64,000 bases of DNA from Brachypodium distachyon (Eukaryota > Streptophyta > Magnoliopsida > Poales > Poaceae), in contig NC_016133.3 in assembly GCF_000005505.3 (NCBI RefSeq), positions 44,729,237-44,793,236 on the forward strand, in the 5' to 3' direction. The translations under genes were made by a program, and so were the position numbers. The notes under the pieces were generated by a model that was not told the origin of the DNA, made no database searches, and saw only the letters and a program-made list of their open reading frames with translations. Shown here one piece after another: positions 50,363 to 59,734 of this stretch (positions are counted from its first letter, which is position 1; every line of letters begins with the position of its first letter).

Positions 50363-50832
50363 GAGGAAATTACAGTGCGGGTCCTTGAACTTGGCAGCGA
50401 TGTTCAGTTTCATCCATTAACTTGAAAACTCTCAAATGACTCACTAATTAAACTTGACAGCTTTGCTCATTTTAGTCCAAATGATCAGATTCGGGTAGCC
50501 GCCACCGAACCCATCGACGGAGCCATTCGCGTAGACGCCGCGCGCGTATGCCTGCCCGAAGTGGGTTCACCGGCGAGGGCAGCGTCTCCCCATTCTAGAG
50601 ATCGAGGGGGTTAAACAAAAATAGTCAATAACCAGAAAATTGTGAAAAGCCCTCTCACACGCAGGCCAGGTCCACGACACATGCCAGCTTGGCCAAATTT
50701 CACTTGATTTTGGCCATTTGGACTAAAATGAACAAAGCTGCCAAGTTTAGTGAGTAATTTGAACAGTTTTCAAGTTAATGGATGAAACCGAACATCGCTG
50801 CCAAGTTCATGGACCTGCAGTGTAATTTCCTC
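50363..50832. mobile_element. 470-bp MULE-type element with empty-site sister
   Basis: Ends GAGGAAATTACAGTGCGGGT and, in reverse complement, GAGGAAATTACACTGCAGGT open inverted arms of about 115 bp (AACTTGGCAGCGATGTTC, CATCCATTAACTTGAAAACT). Flanks are TTAGAAATT (50354-50362) and TTAGAATT(C) (50833 on), a 9-bp TSD with one indel. The homologous copy at about 52815 lacks the element. The core is noncoding. Confidence 0.85.
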
Positions 50833-50923
50833 TTAGAATTCATAGGCGTCATGTCATAACTTGTTCCACGATGCTGACTCTGAAAGTATTGCAATAGGGA
50901 AATAACTCTCAAAATAATAATTA

Positions 50924-51115
50924 CTACCTCCATTTTAGTTTATAAAGTCTGTGCTTGTACCTAGGTCATCGAGTAGTATGCCACACAAAGTATACCATTA
51001 GAAACTACGGTATGCGAAGTTTCCAATGATCGATATACATTTTGTGGCATTGAACTCATACTTTGTTGGTCAAACTATGATATGCACCCGTGCCTTGTAA
51101 ACCTCAGAGGAGGTA
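50924..51115. mobile_element. Stowaway-like MITE
   Basis: Ends are CTACCTCCATTTTAGTTTAT and a reverse-complement match (AAACCTCAGAGGAGGTA), with inner inverted blocks CAAAGTATACC / CTTTGTTGG and flanking TA. The right boundary is uncertain by a few bases. Confidence 0.6.
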
Positions 51116-51348
51116 TTATTATATTTTCTCGTTCAGAAGCAAAGTTGTAGGTCATGAATAATAAGCATCTAAATGTACAAAATAACTTGTGCAAAGAGCA
51201 TCTACACAAACACTTTAGTCAAGATCAACTAAATTTTAGATGATAAATGACCAAACCAATAGCAAGAAACAATGTGATAGAGTAATAATGAGAGAATCAT
51301 GGCAGTATACAGGTTTTAATTCTTTATCACTGCACTCATTCCTAATTT

Positions 51349-52447
51349 CCTATGGACCAAGAGCAATATAAGTACTAGCATCTCGTGCATGAGATAGAAC
51401 ATCGTGGAGATGCACGAGCATAAATAGTACGTAAGATGGAGCCAAATGAGATAAGAGCCAATATTAGTAAACCATAAGATTGCTCTTTATACTAGCAAAC
51501 TTGTGGAGATCCTACACAGGCCATCGTCTTATGGTTTACTGATATTGTCTTTCATCTCATAGACTCCATCTCACGTGCTTTCTTTGCTCGTGCATGTCCA
51601 CAAGGTTCTATCTCATACACGGATCACCACAACAAATATGTCTTGTAGAAACATTTTCATCAAGGCAGTGTACTCTTTGTCTCTACCTAGAGACAATTTT
51701 AAGACAGAGTTTCATGTAGAGGCATTCTATGAGGCGTTATGGACAATGTCTTAAATATAGAGACACTAGTTGAGACATTATGGTGTAGAGACATTTTTTG
51801 AGACATTTAATAGATTGTCACAAAACTCATGTAGAGACATGGTTTTGAAATACTTGAGGAAATGACCTTACGGTATGGTTAGAGACACTATTTGAGACAC
51901 ATATTATGTTGTGTAGAGACATTCTTAGAAGGTTTGAGACATGTAACAGACTACTCATAATAATTTCATTAGAAGTATGAGTAAGAATTGGTATCAGGTT
52001 GAGATGGTTAGGTGAGTGTGTAGTTTTCCTTAAGGTCTTGAGTTCGAGAATTGGTTTCAACATGATTTTTTCAATGCATCACTATAGAGACACAATTTAA
52101 TATCTTTACAAAATGTCACGTTGAATGTAGAGACCATATAGTGTCTCTATGAAATGTCTAAAAAGTATAAAGACACAATGCAATGTCGTTATGAAATGTC
52201 GTATTGAACATAGAGACGGTATGGTGTCTCTATGCAATGTCTAAAACAATAGAGACGTTTTCTTAGTGTCTCATCACACATAGCGACACTGTCCATAGTA
52301 GCAGCTTTGTGACATTGTATCAAGCATGTCTAAAGTTATGTAGAGACAATTATAGTGTCTCTACAAACCAAAAATAATGTCTGTACAGGCTATTTCTCTT
52401 GCAGTGGATGCATGCTAGTACTTATATAGGAGCTCTTGCTGCATAGG
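51349..52447. mobile_element. Foldback MITE split by a nested CACTA
   Basis: The left arm starts CCTATGGACCAAGAGCAATA, continues with TAAGTACTAGCATCTCG and includes GTAAACCATAAGA. The right arm is its inverse (TCTTATGGTTTACTGATATT, GTTCTATCTCATACACGGAT) and then continues after the CACTA insertion with GATGCATGCTAGTACTTATA and GCTCTTGCTGCATAGG. Removing 51625-52406 plus one TSD restores a roughly 310-bp hairpin. Confidence 0.8.
51625..52406. mobile_element. 782-bp non-autonomous CACTA, nested in the foldback MITE
   Basis: Ends are CACCACAACAAATATGTCTT and, in reverse complement, CACTGCAAGAGAAATAGCCT. TSD GAT is at 51622-51624 and 52407-52409. The interior is built from many TAGAGACA / TGTCTCTA subterminal motifs and has no coding sequence. 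The left terminal base pattern CACCAC is degenerate compared with CACTG. Confidence 0.85.
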
Positions 52448-52488
52448 AAGTATACCTCCCACTTTTGTACAAGCCATCGTCTTATAGT

Positions 52489-52860
52489 TTTCGTGAAAAA
52501 GGTACCCCGTAGACATCGCGGGCGCGCTGTATAGGGTTACGCTTGAAATCACTCGACGAATGGTCCGAAGTATACGCATTGTGTCCTAACATGTCTTAAA
52601 ATGAAGTAATTATTAAAAAAATATTTATCTACTTGTGAAATAATGTAAAAAGGTGTATTTCTTGTAACAAACTATTCAAACTAGTGTACTTATTTAAAAA
52701 GCTCAAACGAGACTTATAATTTGGAAAGGAGGGAGTAACAGCAAGCATTGGAGTACCTTGATTGCCCAGGCAAGTGCACACGCATTGCACAATGTCCTGA
52801 GGCCATCTGGTTCTTTACAAATCCTAGGTGTCAGCATTGTGGGACAAGTTCTTGTATGAC
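52489..52860 (+). repeat. Segmental direct duplication, copy 2 (without the MULE)
   Basis: This matches copy 1 at 50022-50880 and runs through the position where copy 1 holds the MULE (CTTTACAAATCCTAGGTGTCA against CTTTAGAATTCATAGGCGTCA). It therefore represents the pre-insertion arrangement. Confidence 0.8.
52752..52812 (-). pseudogene. Captured GATA zinc-finger fragment, copy 2 (inverted half)
   Basis: The minus strand reads [18 protein letters not shown], the C-terminal half of a GATA finger. It forms an inverted repeat with the plus-strand copy at 52870-52935, sharing ACGCATTGCACAATGTCCT. Confidence 0.7.
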
Positions 52861-52933
52861 ACCTATGATGCACAAAGGGCCTCATGGCCCCAGGACATTG
52901 TGCAATGCGTGTGGACTAATATGGGCAATCAAG
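52829..52933 (+). pseudogene. Captured GATA zinc finger (CX2CX20CX2C), complete finger
   Basis: In an open frame starting at 52748, a full plant GATA finger appears: CQHCG, then [14 protein letters not shown], then [11 protein letters not shown]. The 20-residue loop between the Cys pairs is the spacing of the TIFY/ZML-class GATA factors; most other plant GATA fingers have 18. All four Cys are present. There is no TIFY or CCT domain, and the finger sits inside transposon repeats, so it is a captured exon and not a normal gene. Whether it is transcribed is unknown. Confidence 0.75.
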
Positions 52934-53499
52934 GTAGTCAAATACTTGATGCTACTCAGCTCCTTCCCACGTGGGCCGCCCTCGGTGAGCCACCTACGAG
53001 GGCTTTGCCAAATGCTGGCGCCATGTGGGCTGCACTAGGCCAGCCACCAGCGATGGCTTTGCCGAAGGTAGAAAGTTCGGCAACCGAAGGCTTGGCCTTC
53101 AGCAATCCTCGGCACATGTCCTGCCCTTGGACGAGAGCCACATTCACGCCATATCCGTTCGTGGGCCGTCAATGGTTGTTCTTTGTCGAAGGCCTCTTTG
53201 CCGTAAACTATCAAGACAAAGGGTCTTTGCCAAAGGTCACGAGAAAAAGCCTTCGGTAAAACCCTTTGTCGAAAGCAAAATGGATTTTACCAAGTGTTTT
53301 TGCCTTTGGCGATGCGCCTGTGTGCGGCAGTTGTACATACATATCTCCTCATGTCACGAGTTTGCGATAACGAGTCCAACTTTAGAAGTAAAACCAAGTG
53401 TCCCACGTCCTCCAACAGACACCGGCCTCTATATAGAAGGGTTGGGCTACAATTGGGGAGAAAGCACCACCGGTTAAGCCTACCACCACCCCACCGTTC

Positions 53500-54275
53500 A
53501 CCATGGCATAAGCGATAATGAACGCCTCCCAAATCTTGGCTGGCAGCGGCAACGGTACCGCAGCCACGATCGCAGCCGGAGCCACGGCCGGAACCGAGGC
53601 ATCACACACAGACACGTATCGGGCGACTTAATATAAGTTTAGCATTTCTGTGATACAAGACACGCATGCATTCATATCTGCCTAATTTGATTAGCGTGCT
53701 TACACAGCTGCGACGACGCGGGCACCGGCATGGCTGGGACTGGCACCACCGTAGCCACGGCAGGCGACGGTGCTACCAAAGCTGATCCCCAACACACGTT
53801 TGTGCGTACTCTCTCCGTTCCTAAATAAAACAGCGACAAGTATTTAGAAACGGAGAGAGTACGTATCAACTGTGTGAAATTAAAATTTAAAACTGGTATG
53901 TGTGCAGAGAAATGGATACGTGAGCATGCTTACAGGATTGGTTGTTCCTGCATGCACGACTAGACACTTAGGGCCAAGCCGTTAAGGTCACTTTTAAAAT
54001 ATACATGTGTCATTGCATATTATCAGAAACATTTATCTGTTTCTCGGAAACATCGGCAAGAAGTGCCATTGATGTCATTTAGTTTTTACTAAAACAGGGA
54101 CAAGTATTTAGAAACGGAGAAATTGCATGCTAACTTCGCTTTTGCTAGACACGACAGGAACGGGAACTCTCCTGAGACGGAAAGAGACGAGGCAACGATG
54201 CTCTGATGTGGAGGGGACGGTACGGACGGCGGCAGCTTGGACACCTGCTTTGGCGGAGCCGGCTGTGGCCATGGC
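53500..54275 (-). pseudogene. Small Ala/Pro/Val-rich gene copy, left member of inverted pair
   Basis: The minus strand from about 54275 resembles the plus-strand copy at 54706 on: GCCATGG starts, (A)AGCAGGT(GT)CCAAG, GCCGCCGTCCGTACCGT, and the upstream CAGTCCAA(A)GACATCGGT. A second homologous exon is at about 53795-53710 (frame VAPSPAVATVVPVPAMPVPA), with matching donor GTAAGCACGCTAA and next acceptor CACAGAAATGC near 53650. A further open part (PAKIWEAFIIAYAMVNGG) follows to about 53500. The ATG frames of the two copies differ by an indel, so at least one is probably broken. The family is unknown. Confidence 0.45.
53809..53859. mobile_element. Miniature (51-bp) Stowaway-like element
   Basis: CTCTCTCCGTTCCTAAATAA and its inverse TTTAGAAACGGAGAGAG are separated by only a few bases and flanked by TA on both sides. 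A half copy (ACAAGTATTTAGAAACGGAG) occurs at about 54099-54118. Confidence 0.75.
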
Positions 54276-54612
54276 TTATTTTTACCGATGTCTTTGGACT
54301 GAGTTACAGTACAGTGGAGCAAGGAGAATTTGGGTGATTGACCGGTTGACCCTCCTAGCATACCGTAGGACTTGGGGCGCCCACAAGTTTATGTTGCTTG
54401 CTGGGCCGGGCCCCCAGACATTTGACCCATCAGTTAGAAGCGTGAGATTGTTTTTTCCAAATTTCATAAAACGTAGGTACACCGTACACACACCCCCTAT
54501 CCATATTTTTTAGAGAAATGTAACCTGTAAATCTCACGGAATTTCTAAATGATGGGCCAAATCTCTGGATAGCCCAACCAGGAAGAAGTGTGGGCGCCCG
54601 ATCGAAATGCAG

Positions 54613-54620
54613 TATATATA
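54613..54620 (+). promoter_or_regulatory. Candidate TATA box of right-hand small gene copy
   Basis: A TATATATA run precedes the ATG at 54710 by about 90 bp. The left copy has homologous upstream sequence but no comparable TATA run. Confidence 0.45.
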
Positions 54621-54709
54621 GGCGAGCTAATTGGCCAATCACGCAAACCCTCCCTTGTGCCTCTACTGCATGCAAACCCAGTCCAAGACATCGGTGTAGT
54701 AATTAAGCC

Positions 54710-55038
54710 ATGGTTGGGCGCCTCCCCCGAAGCAGGTCCAAGCCGCCGCCGTCCGTACCGTGCTCTCCGCATGAGAGCGTCGTCGCCGACGAGGCCTCGG
54801 ACTGTCAGGCGGCGAGTCCGGCAGCAGCAGCCAAGCAACAACCCAGTACGTACGTGCCATTTCTCTGCACAAATACTTGCCTGAATGCGTTTTAACTTGC
54901 TAGAGTTGCTAGAGCTTTGACTCTGATACGTGATTACGTTTGTGTGTGTGGGCACAGCTGTGGTAGCGCTGCCGCCGGCCGTGGCTCCCGAGGCCCCAGC
55001 CGTGGAAGCTACCGCTAGCTGCACCGTCGCAACCCGGT
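54710..55038 (+). CDS. Small Ala/Pro-rich protein of unknown function, right member of inverted pair (tentative)
   Basis: Exon 1 (54710-54845) starts MVGRLPRSRSKPPPSVPCSP and is Ala/Ser/Gln-rich towards its end. The GT donor at 54846 joins in phase to exon 2 (about 54959-55038), giving VVALPPAVAPEAPAVEATAS. A good donor (GTAAGCAC) follows at 55039 and an acceptor (TTTCACAG) at about 55094, but the last exon is unclear. No domain is recognisable. Exon, intron and promoter homology with the minus-strand copy at 53.5-54.3 kb supports a real former or present gene. It could be a recent lineage-specific gene or a pseudogene. Confidence 0.4.
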
Positions 55039-55099
55039 AAGCACGCTAAATTTAATTCAAATTGATATGCATGCGTATCTTTTCTTTTCACAGAAATGC

Positions 55100-56015
55100 A
55101 CCCATATATGCATGTATTGCCTTCATCCACATACTATTCGGGTAAAGAAAATTAGACTTAAGACGTTCCTTTTAAGGTAATTGTTCTTTAATTTTGTCTT
55201 TCAAACAGGACAGCACATACTCTGCTGCTTGTTTGATTTGCTCCGAACACGTTGCCAGTTCAGATATTTCACGAGGAAGGATTAATTAACTGCAAGACAA
55301 CTGCGTACCACTACTAATAGAAAGAAACATACAAAGGGTTCAAAAGGTAAGAGATATCCTACGAGTAGTAAATAACAGCCATATGCATGACTTCCAAGAA
55401 AAAGGAAACAAACCATGAGACACGCACCTTAGTCAAGCGTAAGCTAGTCATGCATGTATTACCATGTGTACTTGGGCGCCGAGATGCATGCCACGTGCAC
55501 TTGCATACCCTTGAATGATCACTCCATGATTTGTTAACCTCTCGTCGGGAAAATGCCATGACGTACCATAATCTGTATTGACCATAATGTGAATGATTAA
55601 TCTGCTGCCACCAAAGATGTAACCATTGTAGGGGTATTAAGAAAAAGCTCGTTCGATGGCAACAAATAAGAAATTTTGGAAACAAGAAAGCCTGTGGGCC
55701 GTCTAACATGGACACGGAGTATTCTGGTCACATTGCCATTTTAAATTGGGTTTCCTTTACGAAACTAGGTGCTGCTTGCTTTGTAGACCACTCTAGATGC
55801 AAGTTGAGCATAGTATGTTTTTGGCCGCTTGAAGTGTGTTTGCTCCGCACACCGTCCCTCTTTGTTCCATCTGGTGTGGCCTTCCACACTTGATGCCCCT
55901 TTTGATTCTTCGCGCTCGGATTATCTCTTTACCGTGCGACCAACAGTAGTTGACTTGGTGAGCTTTCCTGTTGAACTACATGCACCAAATCCCCATGTTG
56001 CCCGTCCGGCAAAAT
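55100..56015. other. Intergenic region
   Basis: No gene or bounded element was recognised on either strand. Confidence 0.45.
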
Positions 56016-56017
56016 TG

Positions 56018-57780
56018 CAACCATAGGAAAGGGTCCTCGCATGGAAAACAAAAATTTTCCTACGAGATTGCGAAACAAACCCAAGATCATATCTAATAGA
56101 TGTAAGTAACGAGAAGGATAATAAGCATCATACCCTCGTAGACCACAAAGCGTTACGATCACGGGATCGTTGTTGGTGTAGTGGAACTTTCGATGAGATC
56201 AATCTCACTGCAGAAACGACGGCACATCCTTGGTATCCACACATTCAGCTTCACGTCGTCTCCTCCTTCTTGATCCAGCAAGCGAGGGAAAGAGGTCGAT
56301 GAGATTCCAGCAGCACGACGGCGTGGTGGTGGCTATGGTGGAGAGCTTCGCGGTCAGGGCTTCGCTGCTCGCTAGAGAGGAGGAGGAGAGGGGCTCAAGG
56401 GAGAGAGATCCAGCTGAGGGCTTGGTGTGTTTTCTCCCCCTGCCTCTCACCTCTATTTATATAGGGGGTGGTGGCCAGGGTTTGCCGCTCCTCCAAGAAG
56501 GGGCTAGGGCCGGCCAGGGGAGTCCCGGAAGGATTTTTCCTTCTGCCCGGCCTCCCCACGTACGTGGAGCTCCACCGAAGGCTTCCTTTTCCCCTTATGG
56601 GCCTGCTTAGGCCCATCAGGGGATAATTAATTAGATTTCTCTACTTAATTACTACAGAAGCCCAATTAAATTCTCAGGAATAATCCGGAACATTTCAGAA
56701 CCTTCCGAGAACTTTTGGAACCTTCTAGAATATTCTCGGTCAATACCGGAAAATATCTCGAACTTTTTCGAAACCCTAAAACAGCTTTTCCATATATAAA
56801 TCTTTATCTCCGGACCATTCCGAAGCTCCTCGTGATGTTCTGGATCCCATCTGAGACTCTGAATCATAATTCGATGTCACCATCTTTTATCTCATCAAAC
56901 CCTAGCGACATTAAGAGTTAAGTGTGTGACCCTACGGGTTCGAGAACATGTGGGCATGACCGAGACACCTTTCCGATCAATAACCAATAGCGGGACCTGG
57001 ATGTCCATATTGGTTCCCACATATTCCATGAAGATCTCATCGGCTGAACCATGATGTCAAGGATTCAATTAATCCGGTATCCAATTCCCTTTGCCTCGCG
57101 ATATATTACTTGCCTGAGATTTGATCGTCGGTATCACCATACCTAGTTCAATCTCATTACCGGCAAGTTCTCTTTACTCGTACCGCAATATAATATCTTG
57201 TGGCTAAACACATTAGTCACATGCTTGCAAGCTCATTAGGATGTTATATTACCGAGAGGACCCAGAGATATCTCTCCGTCACATGGAGTGACAAATCCCA
57301 GTCTTGATCCATACAACCCAACAAGTACCTTCCGAGATACCTGAAGAACACCTTTATGATCACCCAGTTACGAGATGACGGTTGATGTCCACAAAGTATT
57401 CTTCCGGTACTAGAGAGTGGCATGATCTCATGGTTTAAGGAAATGATACTTGACATAATAAAAACATTAGCAATTTAAACTTAACTGACACGATCAAAAG
57501 CTATGCTTAGGTTTGGGTCTGTCCATCACATCATTCTCCTAATGATATGACCTCGTTAATAAATGACAACACGTGTCTATGGTTATGAAACCTTAACCAT
57601 CTTTTAATCAACGAGCTAATCTAGTAGAGGCGTATTAGGGACAAGTTATTTGTTTATTTATCCACACATGTATTTAGTTTCCTGTCAATACAATTATAGC
57701 ATGGATAATAAACATTTATCAAGAACAAGGAAATATGATAATAACAAATTTATTATTGCCTCCAGAGCATATTTCCAACA
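56018..57780 (-). mobile_element. Copia LTR (BARE/Angela-like), solo or truncated
   Basis: Read on the minus strand, it starts at 57780 with TGTTGGAAATATGCTCTGGA then GGCAATAATAAA, the familiar start of BARE/Angela-type Copia LTRs. It runs about 1.75 kb, close to the known LTR length. A TATATAAATA promoter box lies on the minus strand at 56454-56463, about 1.3 kb into the LTR as in that family. The 3' end (about 56018-56045) is unclear, and no 5-bp copy of GTGGG (57781-57785) was found on the other side, so truncation is possible. No gag/pol is present. Confidence 0.75.
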
Positions 57781-57785
57781 GTGGG

Positions 57786-59734
57786 ATCAACTACTGTTGC
57801 TCGCACGGTATGGATTGGCGGAGTGGGAACTAGTAGCTATTTGGGAATGAGATCTAGTAGCTAATTGGGAATGAGATCTAGATTGGCTGAGTGGATTATT
57901 CATGCCCCTCTAGAAAACAGATCTAGTGAACCAAAAATGTAATCCCCTATTAGTTGAGTAATAAATCTCTGTTTACTATCAAAAGAAAGCATATCTTCCT
58001 TCCCTATTTTGTACACACTTTAAAACAGAAAAGGGGGTAGAAAGACAAGACCATCTAAGATTTCATAAACCATACATGCAATGCAACAAAGTCCCAAGCC
58101 TACAAACATGTAAAAACTACATGACATGGTCATCCCTTTAGAACCATATCTGTCACTTGACGTGGTGGAGGAGAAAAGGAGATGATAGCTAGATCCGAAG
58201 ATCGACAACATTTCACCAAGAATCCATGGAACAACTGAAACAAGAGCGCCACGGAGCACAATAGAAGGCAAAGGCATTACCTCGCTAGTGGCCGTCGGCA
58301 GGCGCAGTTCCTACTTGTCGCCGACGTGACGTCCTTGTGGATCCATCTTTGTGCTCCGTCAGATCTAGATCGAGGGATGAGTGGATGTATATCATGCGGC
58401 GAGATTCGGCTGCCTAGTCGTCATCGCCTCATCTGCACCTCCATGGTGGATCTAGAGCAGACTACGGGGCAGGCATTGGGACGGTCGAGCCGGAGCAGTT
58501 GAGGGCGGGTGGCGGCGCATGGGAGCGGGGGATGGAGCGGGCGGTGGTGAGAATATAAGAGAGGGAGAGAAGGATCAGGAGGCGAAGGGGTTAGGCTAGG
58601 GTTAGGGGAGAGAACTTTATATAGCTAGCCGGTAAGGAAGTGGCCTTTTTTGGCCATAGTTTCATCACTAATGGGCAGACAATTTGGCGCTTCAATAGTT
58701 TGGACCAACACAACGATCCCAAAATCTGGCCATCAGTCAGTATGTTCCATAAGTAAATTTGGCCCAGAAATCCTGGCCACCCCTCCATGGTCGATGACCG
58801 TAGAGGAGGACGGCAGTAGCCAGGTGCGTGGTGTTCGAGGTGTTCCTGGACGCATCCACGCCGTCATGGAACGGAGCAGCTGCCCTCCTATGCCTCAATA
58901 TCCTATGGCTCAATATCTAGCCACCGCCGCCCCATGCTCCCCCGACGTGCTACATTAGCCGCCAAAATTGTCATGAAAAATCAGTTGTCTACAGAAAAAA
59001 TAGTGTTTACCCATAAGCCCATAACAGTGAAGCCAGCACTTAAAAGGCAGTCTACTGAACTACAAGGGCATTCAAGTCATTTCAGCACATTACAGGTGCA
59101 ACCACTGAAACAAACAGACACTAAGGGCCTCAAACCTTCCTTGCAACAGTGGGTAGTTATCGCAAGTGTGGAGCTCCAGGGCTCCAGGCAAAACAAACAC
59201 AACCCCAAGCTGGAGGCACACCACTTCCTCATCCGACCTTCAAGCTCCGGAGAGCCCGAGCTGCATTCATTCTTTCCAACTAAATTCACTAATAGAGATC
59301 TCGAACATTCACGATATACTAGCAGACACACTTGAAAGTCCTGGAGATAACTGGAAATGTTAAACTGCCAAGAAAAACAAAGTACTCTACAATACAAATT
59401 TTTCATGGACGACATGACAGTTGACACTCCATAGTGATACTCCGCCATGACTCATGATCCTTTCAACTGGTGCTCTTCCGTCTAGATGTTTAACCCCTTC
59501 TAAAGAACGGAGGTGCATTATTAGAGTACAAACTAGAAGCCATTACAAATTACCAACAGAACATGGTATATTTGTTATCAAGTACACCATGAAAATCGAA
59601 AAGGATCCCGCCAAAAGCTGGATATAAAACACTACAGTGAGTTCAAGCGTCAACATGGATCCCTGTTCATCTAGAAACAACCATCTAAAGGTTTTCGTTC
59701 AACTCAAAGACGAGCAACATCGTTGGAGTTGCAA
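57786..59734. other. Intergenic region and 3' flank of mS34 gene
   Basis: No gene was recognised. Blocks at 58270-58600 and 58640-58960 have GC-rich transposon-like composition without identifiable ends. The region near 59700 is the likely 3' UTR of the minus-strand mS34 gene. Confidence 0.45.

Larger units (their letters stand above)
50022..50880 (+). repeat. Segmental direct duplication, copy 1 (interrupted by a MULE)
   Basis: 50022-50353 matches 52489-52815 over its length (GTGAAAA(A)GGTACCC, GACGAATGGTCCG, AACATGTCTTAAAATGAAGT, GGAGTACCTTGATTGCC). After the MULE at 50363-50832 the match resumes (TTAGAATTCATAGGCGTCAT) against 52812-52855. Confidence 0.8.
41249..53310. mobile_element. Outer CACTA-like element with TTTGCC/CTTCGGC subterminal repeats (interrupted)
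   Basis: About 41249-41660 begins CGCTACTAGAAACA (cf. CACTACTAGAAA) and is full of CTTCGGCAAA, GCCAAAGGC and CCTATGGCAAA repeats. The same repeat language resumes right after the inner CACTA (48340-48480) and again at about 52960-53300 (GCTTTGCCGAAGG, CTTTGCCAAAGG, CCTTCGGTAAA). I infer one composite element interrupted by the inner insertion. The right terminus and a TSD could not be located, so the extent is approximate and a cluster of separate fragments remains possible. Confidence 0.45.

Noticed and set aside
51360..51640. Hairpin considered as a microRNA precursor
   Set aside because: The arms are over 100 bp, end in MITE-like borders and are interrupted by a CACTA insertion. This is a foldback transposon.
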